DNA of 64,000 nt from Motacilla alba alba (Eukaryota; Chordata; Aves; Passeriformes; Motacillidae): assembly GCF_015832195.1 (NCBI RefSeq), contig NC_052028.1, positions 4,197,501 through 4,261,500 of the forward strand, given 5' to 3'. Shown here piece by piece: positions 1-11,900 of this stretch. Under the pieces are notes generated by a model that worked only from the letters and a program-made list of their open reading frames with translations, made no database searches and had not been told where the DNA came from. The first letter of the stretch is position 1, and each line of letters opens with the position of its first letter. The position numbers and the translations under genes were made by a program.

Positions 1-1014
1 ATGTATATGTGATACACACATTTTCTGGGAAGATTGAAATAATAACTTCTCAGGTTTTATTGATCCTGAGCCATCGACCTCTTAGCATTGCTCACCTGTG
101 ACGACAGGAGTCCCTGCTGTCCCCACAACATGGCATGGGATCACCCTGGCTATACCCCAGGAAACTGCATGAACTGGCACCAGGACAGGCCTGCTGAGCC
201 CCGGGAGAGCATGTGGGACCTGGGGGTCTCCAACACTTCATCAGCACCATCCCTGGCAGCAGGACAAGGGCTCCATGTGCTGGCATATGGGACAGCCTGT
301 GCCCATTCACTGAGGCAGCCTCAGGACAGAGGTCTGATGTCAGTGTCACACGGCTGCTGTTGGTGTTGATTATTTCCATGCTAACACCTTAGGGAATAGC
401 AACTGATTCTGCTGTTCCCACCCCAATTCTGCTGCTGTTTGCTCACACACACACCGAGATAAAAGCACTGCATGCCTGCAGAGTTTGTTACCCAGCAGGG
501 TCTCCAAGCTGGCAGGCACACACCCCACAGCCCGTGACACCTCTGGTCTGTGAAGAAAGCACAGCTGCTCCTCCAAGCACCCTCACCCTCTGAGAGCCCT
601 GCAGGCAGCAAGAAACTCCTGGGGCATGGAACAGAGCACGCAGGCAGTACAAGCAGCAGCTGTCAGTGTGAGGAGCTTCACTTACCCGTGATGCAGGGGG
701 CACCCTGCAGTCTCACAAGCACGAGCAACAGAGCTGGCTGTGAGATTTGCACAGCTTTGCATCTTGTTCATGTGTGATCTCTTGACCTTCTCCTTTCCCA
801 GGGCTTCTGAGCTTTCAAAGTACAGTGATGCTCAAGGTAGTCTGGGGATGACAGTGCCTTGTCTGAATTGTCTATGAGGTTTGTCCCCACGGCACAGGGA
901 TGATGCCTTTTCTGTAAAAATAACCTTTTACAAAGCTGTGTCTTATCTGGGGAGGAAAAGTGCCCATCCTATCTCTGAGGTGTGGGAGGGAGAAAGCAGG
1001 TAAATGAGTGTTCA
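1..1014. other. Upstream intergenic sequence, no gene seen
   Basis: Open frames here reach at most about 95 codons on both strands and overlap one another. They show no recognisable domain and no exon-like splice context. The sequence is moderately GC-rich and unique-looking. I see no repeat or RNA gene in it. Confidence 0.6.
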
Positions 1015-1396
1015 GAGGATGGCTCAAAACTGACAGGAATCAGGCCATTTTCAGTGGTCCAGCCCTCCAGTTAATCTTCCACCAGCAGCATTTAACCAGC
1101 TCCTCTGCTGGAGAAAGGGGGGATGTTCAGAGTGATGGTGTTCATCTTCCCAAGTCACTGTCACATGTGATGGAGCCCTGGTCCCCTGGAGATAGCTCAC
1201 CCACCCACCCATGGGAAGCAGTGAATTCATTCCTTGCTTTGCCTTTCTTGCATGCACACTTTTTACTTTCCCAGTTGAACTAATCCCAAGAGTTCTCCCG
1301 CTTTTACCCTTCCAGTTCTCTTCCCAATGCCACTGACAGGGCAGTGAGGGAGTGGCTGTCAGGGGTTGGACTGCTGACTGGGGTTAAACCTCGACA
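1015..1396 (+). mobile_element. Truncated avian ERV LTR (3' part), sense
   Basis: This stretch follows the 3' two thirds of an LTR family that is very common in bird genomes. The recognisable order is a block resembling 'gctcaaaactgac', then 'ggggggatgttcagagtgatgg', a block around 'gtgatggagccctgg', 'gggaagcagtgaattcattcc', and a terminal block that closes with 'ggggttaaacctcgaca' at 1396. The 5' end of the LTR, which would begin with TG and a 'ctggttttggctggg'-like block, is missing, so the element is 5'-truncated. It contains indels and is clearly old. The short open frames on both strands here are LTR shadows. Family assignment is from memory of the avian consensus (ERVL-like) and was not checked against a repeat library. 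Confidence 0.75.
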
Positions 1397-1916
1397 GGCA
1401 AAGCCTCAGCCCTGCCTTTGACACTTCTTGCAGAGCAAGGTTACAGGAACCAAATACCACAAGGTAATTTAGGTGGGGACTTTGCAGCACACGAGATAAT
1501 ATCAGGCTTTCACCTAGCATGTGATAAGAGCAGGCACAACAGGCAGTTCTTATAAAGCAGCTTACACTTCCTTAATTACACACCAGCATATTTTGCATCT
1601 CTTAACCTGCCCTAGTTTCTCCTGGTAAAGCACTTATTGAACTGTTGGGGGGGTGGGGGTTTAATATTTTTCTTATTTACTAAGATGAGGTAAACACCAA
1701 AGTATGATTTACGGGACCAAGACGCAGACTAAGTTGGTCACGCCAATAAATAAATGAAATTCTTATATAGCAATGAAACAATTTTCATTTCAGCCCAGTA
1801 ATAACTGATTTTTTTAAAAAAGTCCTTGCCTTCGGGTACATCATTCATATAGAATCCTCTCATCTGGAGATACTGCATAGTACTTTAGTAGTTGTTTAAG
1901 TGTGTGTATATTTTTT
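1397..1916. other. AT-rich intergenic sequence, no gene seen
   Basis: No coding or RNA signal is visible. A short G-run (G7 T G5) lies near 1647-1659. The rest is unique AT-rich sequence. Confidence 0.55.

Positions 1917-1967
<51 letters not shown>
1917..1967. repeat. TA dinucleotide microsatellite
   Basis: An almost pure (TA)n run of roughly 50 bp ends in a short ACACA tail. The frame of alternating Ile and Tyr codons across it is an artefact of the repeat. Confidence 0.95.
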
Positions 1968-1971
<4 letters not shown>

Positions 1972-3699
1972 TTGTATTTATATGGCTGATCATATATTCA
2001 CCTTCAGATTTATTTATTCTTACTCAGGGCCTTTTCCAAGCCATGTGTTAACTGACACACAAATAATTCCCATTTAAAGGTGCTCATAACTAATAAATCA
2101 GTTGCTCTGAAAATTAATGCAAGTACTGAGCCTCTCACAGACCTGTGTTAAACTTCCAGTTTAAGCTAAACCTCAGCTCTGAGATGGACTAAAGATAGCT
2201 GAGCATTGATCTCAGTTTCATTTTTTGGAGTTTCATTTCACATATTCTGTCTTAGCTGGAACATTCAGATAAAACACTGCAGCTTACTGTGAAGAAACCA
2301 AAACTTCAGATTTGCTGACCTTGTTTTTATCTGAATAGCCCTTAGCTCATTCATTATCACAGAGCCCTTTATCTATTCCAACTTTTCACAAGGGGAGATG
2401 AGTTAAGAGGGTTTGCTTGACACAATAGGTAAAGTAGGCAACCAGTGCATAAAAATTCAGACCTTGCTCCTAAAACCCATGCACAAAATATGCATTTTTG
2501 TCCCTGACAGAATCCAAGGCTGGGAAAGCAGTCAGTGAATCTGCATTGCTGGAAAGGGAGAGTTAGCATTTCCTCAGTGAAAGGCTGGGTCAGGAACTTC
2601 TCTGCCTGTTTCAAGACAGCAGGAATCAGACAGCTGTCAGGCTGCACACTACGTTTTTTCTTATTTTTCTGCATGCATATATTTATTACCAGCACTTCCC
2701 AGGGATGGTATTTCATTTCCTCTAGAGTTAGAAGGTGGGTAGGAAACACTCAGAGTGTCAGTGCTGGGAAAAAATGCGTCAGAATTAAGGTAATAAAAAT
2801 CTCCCTGCAGATCTGTTTTCCCCATCCCCACCAGAGATGTCTGCAAGACACCGGATAGCTCATTTTACACCAAACATTCCACACTGCACAGTCTGGTGAC
2901 AGGCAGGAAATTAAAGACTCTTTTTCAACCACTGTGTATATTTATGAGCAAGCTGACTTCCAGGTAGCAGCTAAATTCTTGTATTCCCTAACATGTATGT
3001 AAATGCTTGTGTTTAATGTTTCAAAAGTAAACTACATTGCAGTGAAAAACCACAAAACCACACCAAAATTTCCTCACTTTAAGAGTAACACATGGGAATT
3101 TCCACAATTACACGTAGCTTACAGAAAGAGAGAAGTTCAGCAGCCTTGCTAATGCACTCTGAACTTCCTTTAAAGGATGAGAAATGAACACTTAGAAGAC
3201 TTCAGAATAAGTTTTCCAAATTCAGATATTTCAGAAAGGATACATGATAAATGGGAAAGGGCATCCACATGAGAATTTTGTCTTTTTAATGTAAGATTCT
3301 GGATTAAAATGAACAATAAATATATGACAGGTTTTACATGTTTAGGAGCACTGGGGGAATGGAGGGTGAAAAGATGAGGCTCCTGTTCTTACACAACAGG
3401 TTTGTGAATAAACCTCGTGCCCAGGAAGCATTTAGTCTTTCTTTGGTTTGTGAACAGTTATTTCAAAAGAGACTTTTGCACAAGCTAAACTCCAGACACA
3501 AAGAAACTTCAGCTTCCAAGACAGAGATTATACCCAAATCCTCCTCCCAGACCAGAGCTTTTAAGTTCATCCTAGGTCACCATAACTGATCTATAATTAC
3601 ATAGCACTTTATCACAAAGGAGAGGGGAGAAAGTGGAAAAAACCCATGATGAATTCTGGCTGGAAAGCCCAGGGTTGTGAGCAGTCGGTGGGAGACCTC
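1968..3699. other. AT-rich intergenic sequence, no gene seen
   Basis: Frames of up to 126 codons occur on both strands (for example 2369-2749 minus) but overlap antisense frames of similar length and show no domain. I see no repeat family I recognise. Confidence 0.5.
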
Positions 3700-4262
3700 A
3701 CCATGTCCTGCCACTGGCAGTGCCCAGTGACATCCTGGCCTGTGCCAGGAATAGTGTGACCAACAGGACCAGGGCAGTGATTGTCCCCCTGTGCTGGACG
3801 CTGGGCAGGGGCACCTCGGTTCAGGAAGGACATGGAGGGGCTGGAGCGAGTTTAGAGAAGGGAATGGAGTTGGAGGTGGGTCTGGAGCAGCAGGAGCAGC
3901 TGAGAAGGGGCTCAGCCTGGAGAAAAGGAGGCTCGGGGGTACCTTGTGGCTCTGCACAGCTCCTGACAGGAGGGGACAGCCACAGGGGTCAGGCTGTGCT
4001 CCCAGGGAACAGGGACAGGAACAGAGGGAACAGCCTCAACTCCACCAGGGGAGGCTGGCTATAACAAGGAATCTCATCACAGAAAGGGTGATTAGATATT
4101 GGAATGGGCTGTCCAAGGAGGCAGTGGAGTCACCGTCCCTGAGGGTGTTTAAGGAAGACGGGACGTGGCACTTGGTGCTCTGCTCTAGGTAACACGGTGG
4201 TGTTCAGTGCTAGGCTGGACTCGATGATCACAGAGGTGCTTTACAACTGATTGTGTGATTAA
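3700..4262 (+). mobile_element. CR1 LINE 3' fragment, sense
   Basis: The order of blocks matches the 3' end of avian CR1: 'acatcctggcctgtgcc' with 'aatagtgtgacc', then 'gtgattgtccccctgtg', 'ggacatggaggggctgg', 'cagcctggagaaaaggagg', 'gattagatattggaatgg', 'gcagtggagtcaccgtccct', 'gtgtttaaggaagacgg' and 'ggctggactcgatgatc', with a terminal TTGTGTGATT tail at about 4262. It is 5'-truncated like most CR1 copies. It is diverged and carries no usable reverse-transcriptase frame. It sits about 1.2 kb upstream of the PANK3 CpG island. Confidence 0.92.
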
Positions 4263-4544
4263 ACATCAGCCTGTTGCTCCAGGTGAGGAAGAGTTTCCAG
4301 GAAAATAAAGTTATTGGTGCCATCATTGGAATCCAGGCACAGGAAAGATGCCATTTCCCAACCGGTCCGATGCTTAATTGCGAGAGCACTTCAGTCCGAG
4401 CGAGGAGAAATGAGAGCAAACGCCAACTGCCCGTTTATACTTTACAACATTCACATGGCTCTCGCAGCCCCGCAGAGCGCGAAGCCCGGGGCCCGACACC
4501 GGCTGCAACCGAGGGTGTCACAGGGTGTCACAGCGGCGCGGGGC
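4263..4544. other. Promoter-distal upstream sequence
   Basis: Unique sequence between the CR1 copy and the minisatellite, with CpG content rising from about 4370. No gene is evident. It may contain distal promoter elements of PANK3 by position only. Confidence 0.4.
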
Positions 4545-5260
4545 CTGTGCCCGCTGCCCGTGCCCTGTCACTGCCCGTGCTCTGTCTGTGCCCGTACCCT
4601 GTCACTGCCCATGCTCTGTCTGTGCCCGTGCTCTGTCACTGCCCGTGCCCCGTCACTGCCATTGCTCTGTCTGTCTGTGCCCGTACCCTGTCACTGCCCG
4701 TGCCCTGTCACTGCCCGTGCCCTGTCACTGCCCGTGACCTGTCTGTGCCCGTACCCTGTCAATGCCCGTGCCACTGTCACTGCCCATACCCCTGTCACTG
4801 TCCGTGCCCTGTCACCGCCCGTACCCTGTCACTGCCCATACCCCTGTCACCGCCCGTACCCTGTCACCGCCCGTGCCCTGTCACTGCCCGTACCCTGTCA
4901 CCGCCCGTACCCTGTCACCGCCCGTGCCCTGTCACTGCCCATACCCCTGTAACTGCCCGTGCCCTGTCACTGCCCGTGACCTGTCTGTGCCCGTACCCTG
5001 TCAATGCCCGTGCCACTGTCACTGCCCATACCCCTGTCACTGTCCGTGCCCTGTCACCGCCCGTACCCTGTCACTGCCCATACCCCTGTCACCGCCCGTA
5101 CCCTGTCACCGCCCGTGCCCTGTCACTGCCCGTACCCTGTCACCGCCCGTACCCTGTCACCGCCCGTGCCCTGTCACTGCCCATACCCCTGTCACCGCCC
5201 GTACCCTGTCACTGCCCATACCCCTGTAACTGCCCGTGCCCTGTCACCGCCCGTGCCCGC
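4545..5260. repeat. C-rich minisatellite, 17-18 bp units
   Basis: About 700 bp of tandem units of the form 'cactgcccgtgccctgt' (17 bp), with variants reading 'cccgtaccctgtcaccg' and an 18-bp variant with 'cccatacccctgt'. A higher-order repeat is superimposed: the block starting at 4737 recurs from 4979 with a 242-bp offset and near identity for about 210 bp. All reading frames along it are open and give Cys/Pro/Leu/Val-rich repeats. These are artefacts of a stop-free repeat, not a protein. The complementary strand is a regular series of GGG runs. The array continues into the CpG island of PANK3 without a spacer. Confidence 0.97.
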
Positions 5261-5288
5261 TCTCGCTGCCCTCGGCCCAGGCGCGGCG

Positions 5289-5293
5289 ATTGG
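5289..5293 (-). promoter_or_regulatory. Inverted CCAAT box (ATTGG)
   Basis: ATTGG within 'gcgattggcggcggg' is the reverse complement of CCAAT, the NF-Y core, at the upstream edge of the CpG island. It overlaps a TTGGCGG stretch that resembles an E2F site. Function is inferred from motif and position only. Confidence 0.4.
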
Positions 5294-5459
5294 CGGCGGG
5301 CTCTGGGCGGCGGCCGCGGGGCCCGCCGGGAGCTGTAGGCGCGGCCGGACTGCGGCTCCCGGCGCGCCCCGCGCCGGGCGGGGGCAGCGCTGCGGCAGCG
5401 GCGGGGCGGGCGCGGAGCCGCCCCGGCCCCTTTGTGTGCGCGGCCGCGGCTCGGGCGCC

Positions 5460-5471
5460 GCCGCCATCTTG
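5460..5471 (+). promoter_or_regulatory. YY1-type motif GCCGCCATCTTG
   Basis: The string GCCGCCATCTTG is a very good match to the YY1 site found close to or just downstream of transcription starts in many CpG-island promoters. If used that way, the PANK3 start site would be within a few tens of bases of 5460. Confidence 0.5.
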
Positions 5472-5671
5472 TGCCGGCCGGGCCCGTGTCCGCCGGGGCT
5501 CCGCGGGGCAGCGCCGGGGCCGCGCTCCTGCACGGAGCGGGCGAGCGGAGCCTCCCCGCGCTCCCCCGCCCGGGGCCCGTCCCGCGGCCGCCGCTCGGCT
5601 CCGTCCGCTCGGCGTCTCGCAAGCGGAGCGCGGCCGCCCCGCCCCGTCTCCCCGCCCCAGCCCGAGCGCCG

Positions 5672-5713
5672 ATGCCGCCGCTGGAGCGGCCCCTGCCCGG
5701 GCCGCGGGCGTAG
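5672..5713 (+). CDS. Candidate upstream ORF in PANK3 5' UTR, 13 codons
   Basis: An ATG at 5672 opens a 13-codon frame (MPPLERPLPGPRA) that stops with TAG at 5711-5713, about 170 bases before the PANK3 start. No other ATG occurs between this stop and 5885. It exists in the mRNA only if transcription starts upstream of 5672. Its context is 'gccgATGc', with G at -3. If translated, it would leave room for reinitiation at the main start. Confidence 0.3.
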   Translation: MPPLERPLPGPRA

Positions 5714-5884
5714 CGGCGGGCGCGGCCAGCGCCGCTCCCCGGGAGGCGGGCGCCCGGCGGGCGAGGAGCATCAGGAGAGCGAGGCCCGGCCCCGCGGAGC
5801 CGCCGCCGCCGCTGCCCGCCCCATCAGGCGAGCGGCAGGAGACCCGCCCCGGCCGGCAGCGAGCCGGGCCGCCGCCGCAGCGCC

Positions 5885-5912
5885 ATGAAGATCAAGGATG
5901 CCAAGAAGCCGT
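5885..5912 (+). CDS. PANK3: PANK3 coding exon 1
   Basis: Encodes MKIKDAKKP plus the first base of Ser10. The donor is 'ccgt|gtaagg' at 5912/5913. The ATG has a reasonable context ('cgccATGa') and is the only ATG after the short upstream ORF. The exon is embedded in the CpG island. Confidence 0.96.
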
Positions 5913-8900
5913 GTAAGGCCGGGCCGGGGGAGGGGGCGCGGGGCCGCGCGGCGGGCGGTGCCCATCCATGGATCCGGGAGATGCCCGCAGAGACGCGTCT
6001 CGCTCCTGTGCGTCCCTCTGAGGGAGGTGTCGGGGTTCAGGTGATCCTCAGTGCTGGCGTCGGGAGGACTAGAATAGAAAGTGATATAATCAGTTTCTTG
6101 GGGATGGGTGCTCTTTTTGATGAACCACTTAACCACTGTGCTCAACATCTGCGCAGGTGGCCGCAGTTGCTGCAGATTTGTTTTTTAATCAACTTCTAAT
6201 TATTTTTAGAGTATTTATTACTAATATTTTGATACAACTCTTTCACTAAAATGTGCTGAATGCTCCCCTTTAATAATCACAGCTGTAATAATATTTCTGG
6301 CTATGTGTTATTCTGGAGTGCCATGTTTGTTTTGGAGGGTGGAAACGTGATTCAGACTCAGGTGAATATAAACAAAACGTCTTAAGATTACAGCTACTTC
6401 TTAGCAAGAGAGATTTGGGTTGAATATGGTTGATCTATATGCAGTTGATGTGCTCTCAGTGTAACAGATGCACAGCTGTGCAAGGCAACACACCTGTCAA
6501 GCTCATACAGGTGTGTCTTAGCTGAAAAGGATGCAGGTTTTTTTGCTCCACTGAGTTTAGCATCTTTTTCTTTGCCATCATACTTAAAGGCCTTACTTTC
6601 AGGATGAGTTACTGTATAGAAAAGATGGCTAGTCCCAAATGCCTAGGCCTCGTGTGGTTCATACAGCGTGACTGGCTAAGGAATAGCACGCAGCTAAGAG
6701 AGGATATTGGAAATTAATGCCTTAAATTATTTATTGAGCAGCCCAAAAAGAAGAAAATCACCAAACACATATTTAACACAGGAAGTATAAGCACAGCTCT
6801 AGAAATAGCTATAAAGGCTTTCAAAGTACGTTGTTTCCTGTGGTCTGGTGGGGAAACCCTAAATATGCATCTTGTAGCACGCAACTAACGATCACCTCTT
6901 GTGAGTGCCAGTGTGTGGAAATTGCTGAATTGACTGAAACGATGTTTATGAAGAGTAAAGTTCAGGCAACTTTCTTTTCCCCTGGTATAATATTAAGAAA
7001 TCTCATCAAAACAGCAGTAGCAGGCTGTAAAATGTTATTTATAGTGGTTTGAGAATTGGAATGGGGAGACTGTCTGCTCCTGCTGTAGAAACCTGCTAAT
7101 TTCAGGACCGTCTTTGCTGGACCTCAAAGCCTTTGTTTTCTGTAGTGGTAGATTTAAGCCTCATTGTTAAATAACAGTGCAAATGTTACCAAGAAGTTTT
7201 AACTGCTCAAATATGCTGCAGTTGTAGTTACACAGGAGTTCCAGTTCTTGAATTTGAACTTTGATGTTGGTTTCATGATGGGAATTAGAAACAGTTGGAG
7301 CTGCATAAGCAGGAGGGGCAGGATACAGTGTCAAACTACGTTGTTTATTTTTTCTTGACTCTTGAACACACTTTGGAGCCAGTGACTTTTTAAAAGATAA
7401 TAGCACAGAGTTTCTTAGGCAGTGAACTTTAGACTCTGTCTGCAGATTTCTGCTCATGGTTAGTCACACTGAGAGAGCAGCTGAATGTTTGAAGAGGACC
7501 AGGTGCATAGAAGGCCCTGAAGATGGAAATTGATGCTCAGGGTCTGTGGTACCCAAATTCTGCTGTAAGTTTGGCTTAAATGCTCACATGGACGTGAAAG
7601 CTGAGTTGGGCTCACAATTCCACTTACAGACTGCTTACAAATCATTTGGCTAAGACACTTGTAGACACTTTTCAACACAACTGTTGAGTGTACATTCCTT
7701 AGACCAAGTGAGTACCTGATCATCTGTGATGGAGCCAGATGTGGTTCTGGGGAAAGATGAATAATTGTTACTTAAGAACCTGCAGAGTAGAATTGAGCAG
7801 ATTGCTTTAGTCTACCTGTACCTTTGTCTGTGATGTTCAGCATCAGGAAGGAAGGCCTGAATGCAGTTGGCTGGCATGAGAGAGGTGAGGGTAAAATGGA
7901 AACACCAAACCAGTTCAGAGTTCCTGATGTGGCTACCCTGCCTAGGCATGCCTGTGTGGACCTCCCTTCCAGATCTTCACTTGACTAGTGCTGCCACTAA
8001 TTTGATGGAGTAAAAACTGTGTGAAACACAGCAGAATTTATGGAACATGGCTTCTGAGATTGGCTGTCTTGGAAGAGGCTAGTAAAGGGCCATTTAGATC
8101 TCATCTGCAGATGATGAGAGGATCAAGCATTTTTAAGGAAGATAAGAGAAATTCAAATCGGGAAAACCTTGTACTAAGTCAGTGCAGCAGTGGGAGCTGG
8201 AGAGGTTGTGGAGTGTCCATTCTTGGAGGATTCTTGAAAAACTTCTGAGGCCTCAAAGTGTTGACTGGATGAAGCTGTAGCTGACCTCATCTGGTGCTGG
8301 CAGTTTTCCTGCTGGTGTAAGAGACGTCAGACCAGATGACCTCCAGAGAAGCCTTCCAAGCAGCAGTTGCGTGATAGCTCTTCTGAGGAAATGCCCATGG
8401 GGAAGAAGGGCTGGCAATTTTCAAGGAAATTTCCAAAGGTTATTTGTGGGTTGAGATGATAAATGTGAGAGCAGCAAGTGTTGCAGAACTGCTTCTGTGT
8501 GGGATCTGCCCAAAGGGAAGAGAGCAGGAGCTCATTCAGCGAGCTGTGCATGTTGGCTGGGAAGGCGAGAGGGCTGTGCCAGCATGCTGTGCTCTCCAGG
8601 GGAGCTGGAGCCCTTCCTCTTGGCTCTGAGTGTAACCCAGTGCTGAAGGAAGGGCAGACTTGGAGTACTTGATACACTGTGTGTGTTGCTTTTTGCAGTT
8701 TGTTCCTTTTGATTGTTTATTGAAAAGAGTTTGAGAACAAATGCCTGTATTTCCCTTGAGGTGAATTGAGACACACTAATATATGACTGTGCGTTGCAGA
8801 GATTTGCAAAATCCTGCATCAGTAAAAAGGAAAGATGAAAATTTCAAGTTTATTTTCTCCAATACGGTTCTATGGATGCATACAATCATTGTGGACACAT

Positions 8901-11900
8901 GGAGACTTATTGTAGTAAAATTGATGAAAAATCCATTTGGATTGATGGAGAATCCTGTATAAATAGATGGATTTTTTCCCCCATGGAATTTGCTGCATAG
9001 TTAATTTTGTATCCTAGCATTTTCTTATTAGTCCTTGAAAGCTGATTATTAGCCCATAGCAGATGTTAGAGGCTCTCACTTGATTCCAGTTGAAAAATGT
9101 ATTTCTAGTAATGGATTAATACTGCCAGGAACAGCGTATACTAAAAGTGTTATACACGGTGCATCTTTAAGTGTTAAATTATGCCTCTGCATTCTGTATC
9201 TCACCATAATAACACCTATCCCCAAAGAGAGGGCTGCTGAAATGTCAACAAATTACCAGAATGAGCAAGGAGGGAGAAGCTGAAAGCAGCGATATTTTGT
9301 CTTGTATTAAGCTTTATGTGGTACCCAGAGTAGAAGTGATACAGCCCATGAAGAGCAGTTACAGTAATTGCCCATTACCACCTGTCCTCCCACTGTGAAC
9401 GGGGCTGTTCTGGAGCGTGATTAGAGGTGGCTGAGTGGGAGTTTGCAGAGCGTGATGGAGTTTTCCCACAAGGAAAATGGGAGGATGTGCCAGGGTGTGT
9501 CAGATACATATAATTTGCATGTTAATTCTGTCCAGCCCAAATATATTTTGAGCCGGACTTGGGATATTTGAACCAAAAACCTGTTACACAACTTGTTAAG
9601 GAGAGAAAGTCTCCAGTGTCTCAAGGACTAAGGACACTTAAGTGCAATTTTGCTCATAGGCCATGTAGATTGGTGTTCATGGGCACAGCAAAGGCATTTT
9701 GCTGCCCAGCCCTCAGGTTAATCTTGTTTAATTTAACAGTTCAGCAAGCTTTGGTGTGTTTTCTCTTAACTTGTCCCATGGCTCACATTAGCTGCCTTAG
9801 CCCCCCAGCTGATTTAGCTGTTAAAATTTGCCATCAGGTTGTACTTCGCTGCATGCTGATGTTTTAGGGAAATGCTGAAAGAATGGATGCACCTGCGAAA
9901 ATGTATTTGGAGAAACTGCAAAATGCATTTAGTTTATGTGTTTATAAACACTAACTGTGTAATAGTTCAGTATAACTTTTAAATAGTTGTTTGCCTTATC
10001 AGTATTCAGATAAGAATGGGATCAAGGTTAGTTTTGTTGCCAAAGACTACGTACTAGGCTGAATTAGATGAGTTTTGGGCATCAGAACTGATGATGCTGC
10101 TATCTTCCATAAAGAACTGTTGCAGTGCTGGCAGAAGTGAGTTTAAGTTGTCCTTTGTTGTATTTTAAGGTGGTATAGCATCATGAACTTTGGCACCCTT
10201 TGGCAGTTGTTCCCCAAGCCATGTTTGTACTTGGAGTGTGCAACAGTCTTATTTCTTAATAATGCATAAGCTTTCTCACAGAGATGACACAAAATGTGGT
10301 AGGCTGTTCTTTGCTGTCACTGACAGCTGAGAATTTTTTTTTCCCCATGGTGCCAAGCTCCCAGCTTGAATTAGGAGTTAGCTACTCTTCTTTGAAGGTT
10401 GGATCTCATTAAATTTATGCAGGATTGACCCAGAGTGTTGCTTTATCTTACAGGGAAAATGAAGTATTTCAAAGGTGTTTGTGTTTCAAATATGTCACTA
10501 CATTCATAGGAAGGAGGTTGACAGGAATCTGTTTCTCAGTCTTTAAAAGCAAAATACAAATAGAACAGTAAACTGAGGAATCTTAGGCTTGACTGAATAA
10601 GGGGGGTGTAGTTAAGTCTTTGAGTGTGTACTTCCTGCAGTTTTGGATCCAGAATGGGTGTACAAAATCAGAATACAAGTGTATGGTCTGGGTGGAAAGC
10701 TGCAAAGGTCCCCTGAAGAACCCATGGAGAAGGAAAACACTTCAGCCTTTGTGCTTGCATTGGCACAAACAAGACATGTACTGTAATTATTTCATGTGGC
10801 ATATAAAGACCTTATATGATAAGATATAAGTAACCTTAAGACTGTTGCCAGTGACTGTACAGCACGAACTTGAGAAGTGCAGACACAAGAGAATGAGGCT
10901 TCCCTGTGTTATCTCTAAAGATGATTAACGTTTGAATAACAAACAACAGCCACACCAGCATGGGTTTTCTTACTCAGCAGAACTGCTCCATCATTACGTG
11001 ACCACAGCACTCTTCCCTTGGGGGAAGTACTTTTCTAATTGCAGGAAGCGGCTCTAGGGAATCCTTTTAAAGATCATGGTTTTTTTTTAATTCTGAGCAG
11101 GTTGCCCCTCAGAGCTGTCTTCACAGCATGTACTGAGCAATCTGTTGCTTTATTGCAAGGGCTTCTGGTTGCTGTGTCTAGGTAGGGACCACAGTGGCTC
11201 CTGGCAGAGCTGGGGAGTGAAAGAAAATCTGGATTTGTAATTAAGGAGGTTGTATGTTATGGTACTCCACTTGGTGTCCTGAAGATAGTTAAATTTAGTG
11301 TGAAGTATCACATTAAACACCATATGGGTTTTGACTTCCCAGTTAGTGTTCTGCTTCACGTATCTGTCTCTTCTTGGATAGTAAAGATCTGTAGTTTGTG
11401 TATTCTTAAGTAGAGCCTGGCCTGACTTCCTAAAAGCAAAATGAGTGGTTTTGAAATAATTTTATGTAGTTTATGCAAGGTAGTTTGGCTTGTTAAATAA
11501 AAAGCTAGATTCTTACTTTTTTCAAATTATTACTGACCACTGCAGACAGGAGGTGAACTTTGAAAAGCTGGGCCCTAGATTTGTTCTTGAATAGCAGTTA
11601 AATTCTCAGCAAGGAATATCTCTGAGCTGTACATCACTTTTTGTGGAATATTCCTGGGAATAGCAGTCAAGAGGAAGAGCTAAAAAAATCTTTTAATTAT
11701 CTAATCCCCACAGAGCTGTGGAAAAAGTCCAGCTTTAGTGCAGGGGAATTGACTCTCCTTATGGATTGGAGCTGTGGAATGATGGTTACAGTTGTGCAAG
11801 TCTTCAAACCTAGTATCTGCAGACCTGTAAGCTTGAAAAAAAAAGTTGTGTAATTGGCATCAGCCTCATCCAGACATGCTTCTGTGACTGCTGAAAGGAT

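Larger units (their letters stand above)
5245..5960 (+). promoter_or_regulatory. PANK3: PANK3 CpG-island promoter and 5' UTR
   Basis: A block of very high GC and dense CpG begins where the minisatellite ends and continues past the first coding exon into the start of intron 1. It contains Sp1-type GC boxes (for example around 5401-5412), an inverted CCAAT box and a YY1-type motif, and no TATA box. This is the usual architecture of a housekeeping gene. The transcription start cannot be fixed from sequence; it must lie upstream of 5885 and most likely between about 5290 and 5700. Long frames on both strands here reflect lack of stop codons in GC-rich DNA. Confidence 0.85.

Noticed and set aside
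1..5884. 3' end of SLIT3, the upstream neighbour in human
   Set aside because: No EGF-like, laminin G or cystine-knot coding segment was seen on either strand. In human the gap is large, so its absence from 5.8 kb is expected.
4274..5888. Several long open frames (up to 354 codons) rich in Cys, Pro, Leu and Val
   Set aside because: They are translations of the stop-free 17-18 bp minisatellite and the GC-rich CpG island in several frames. No single frame is favoured and no domain is present.
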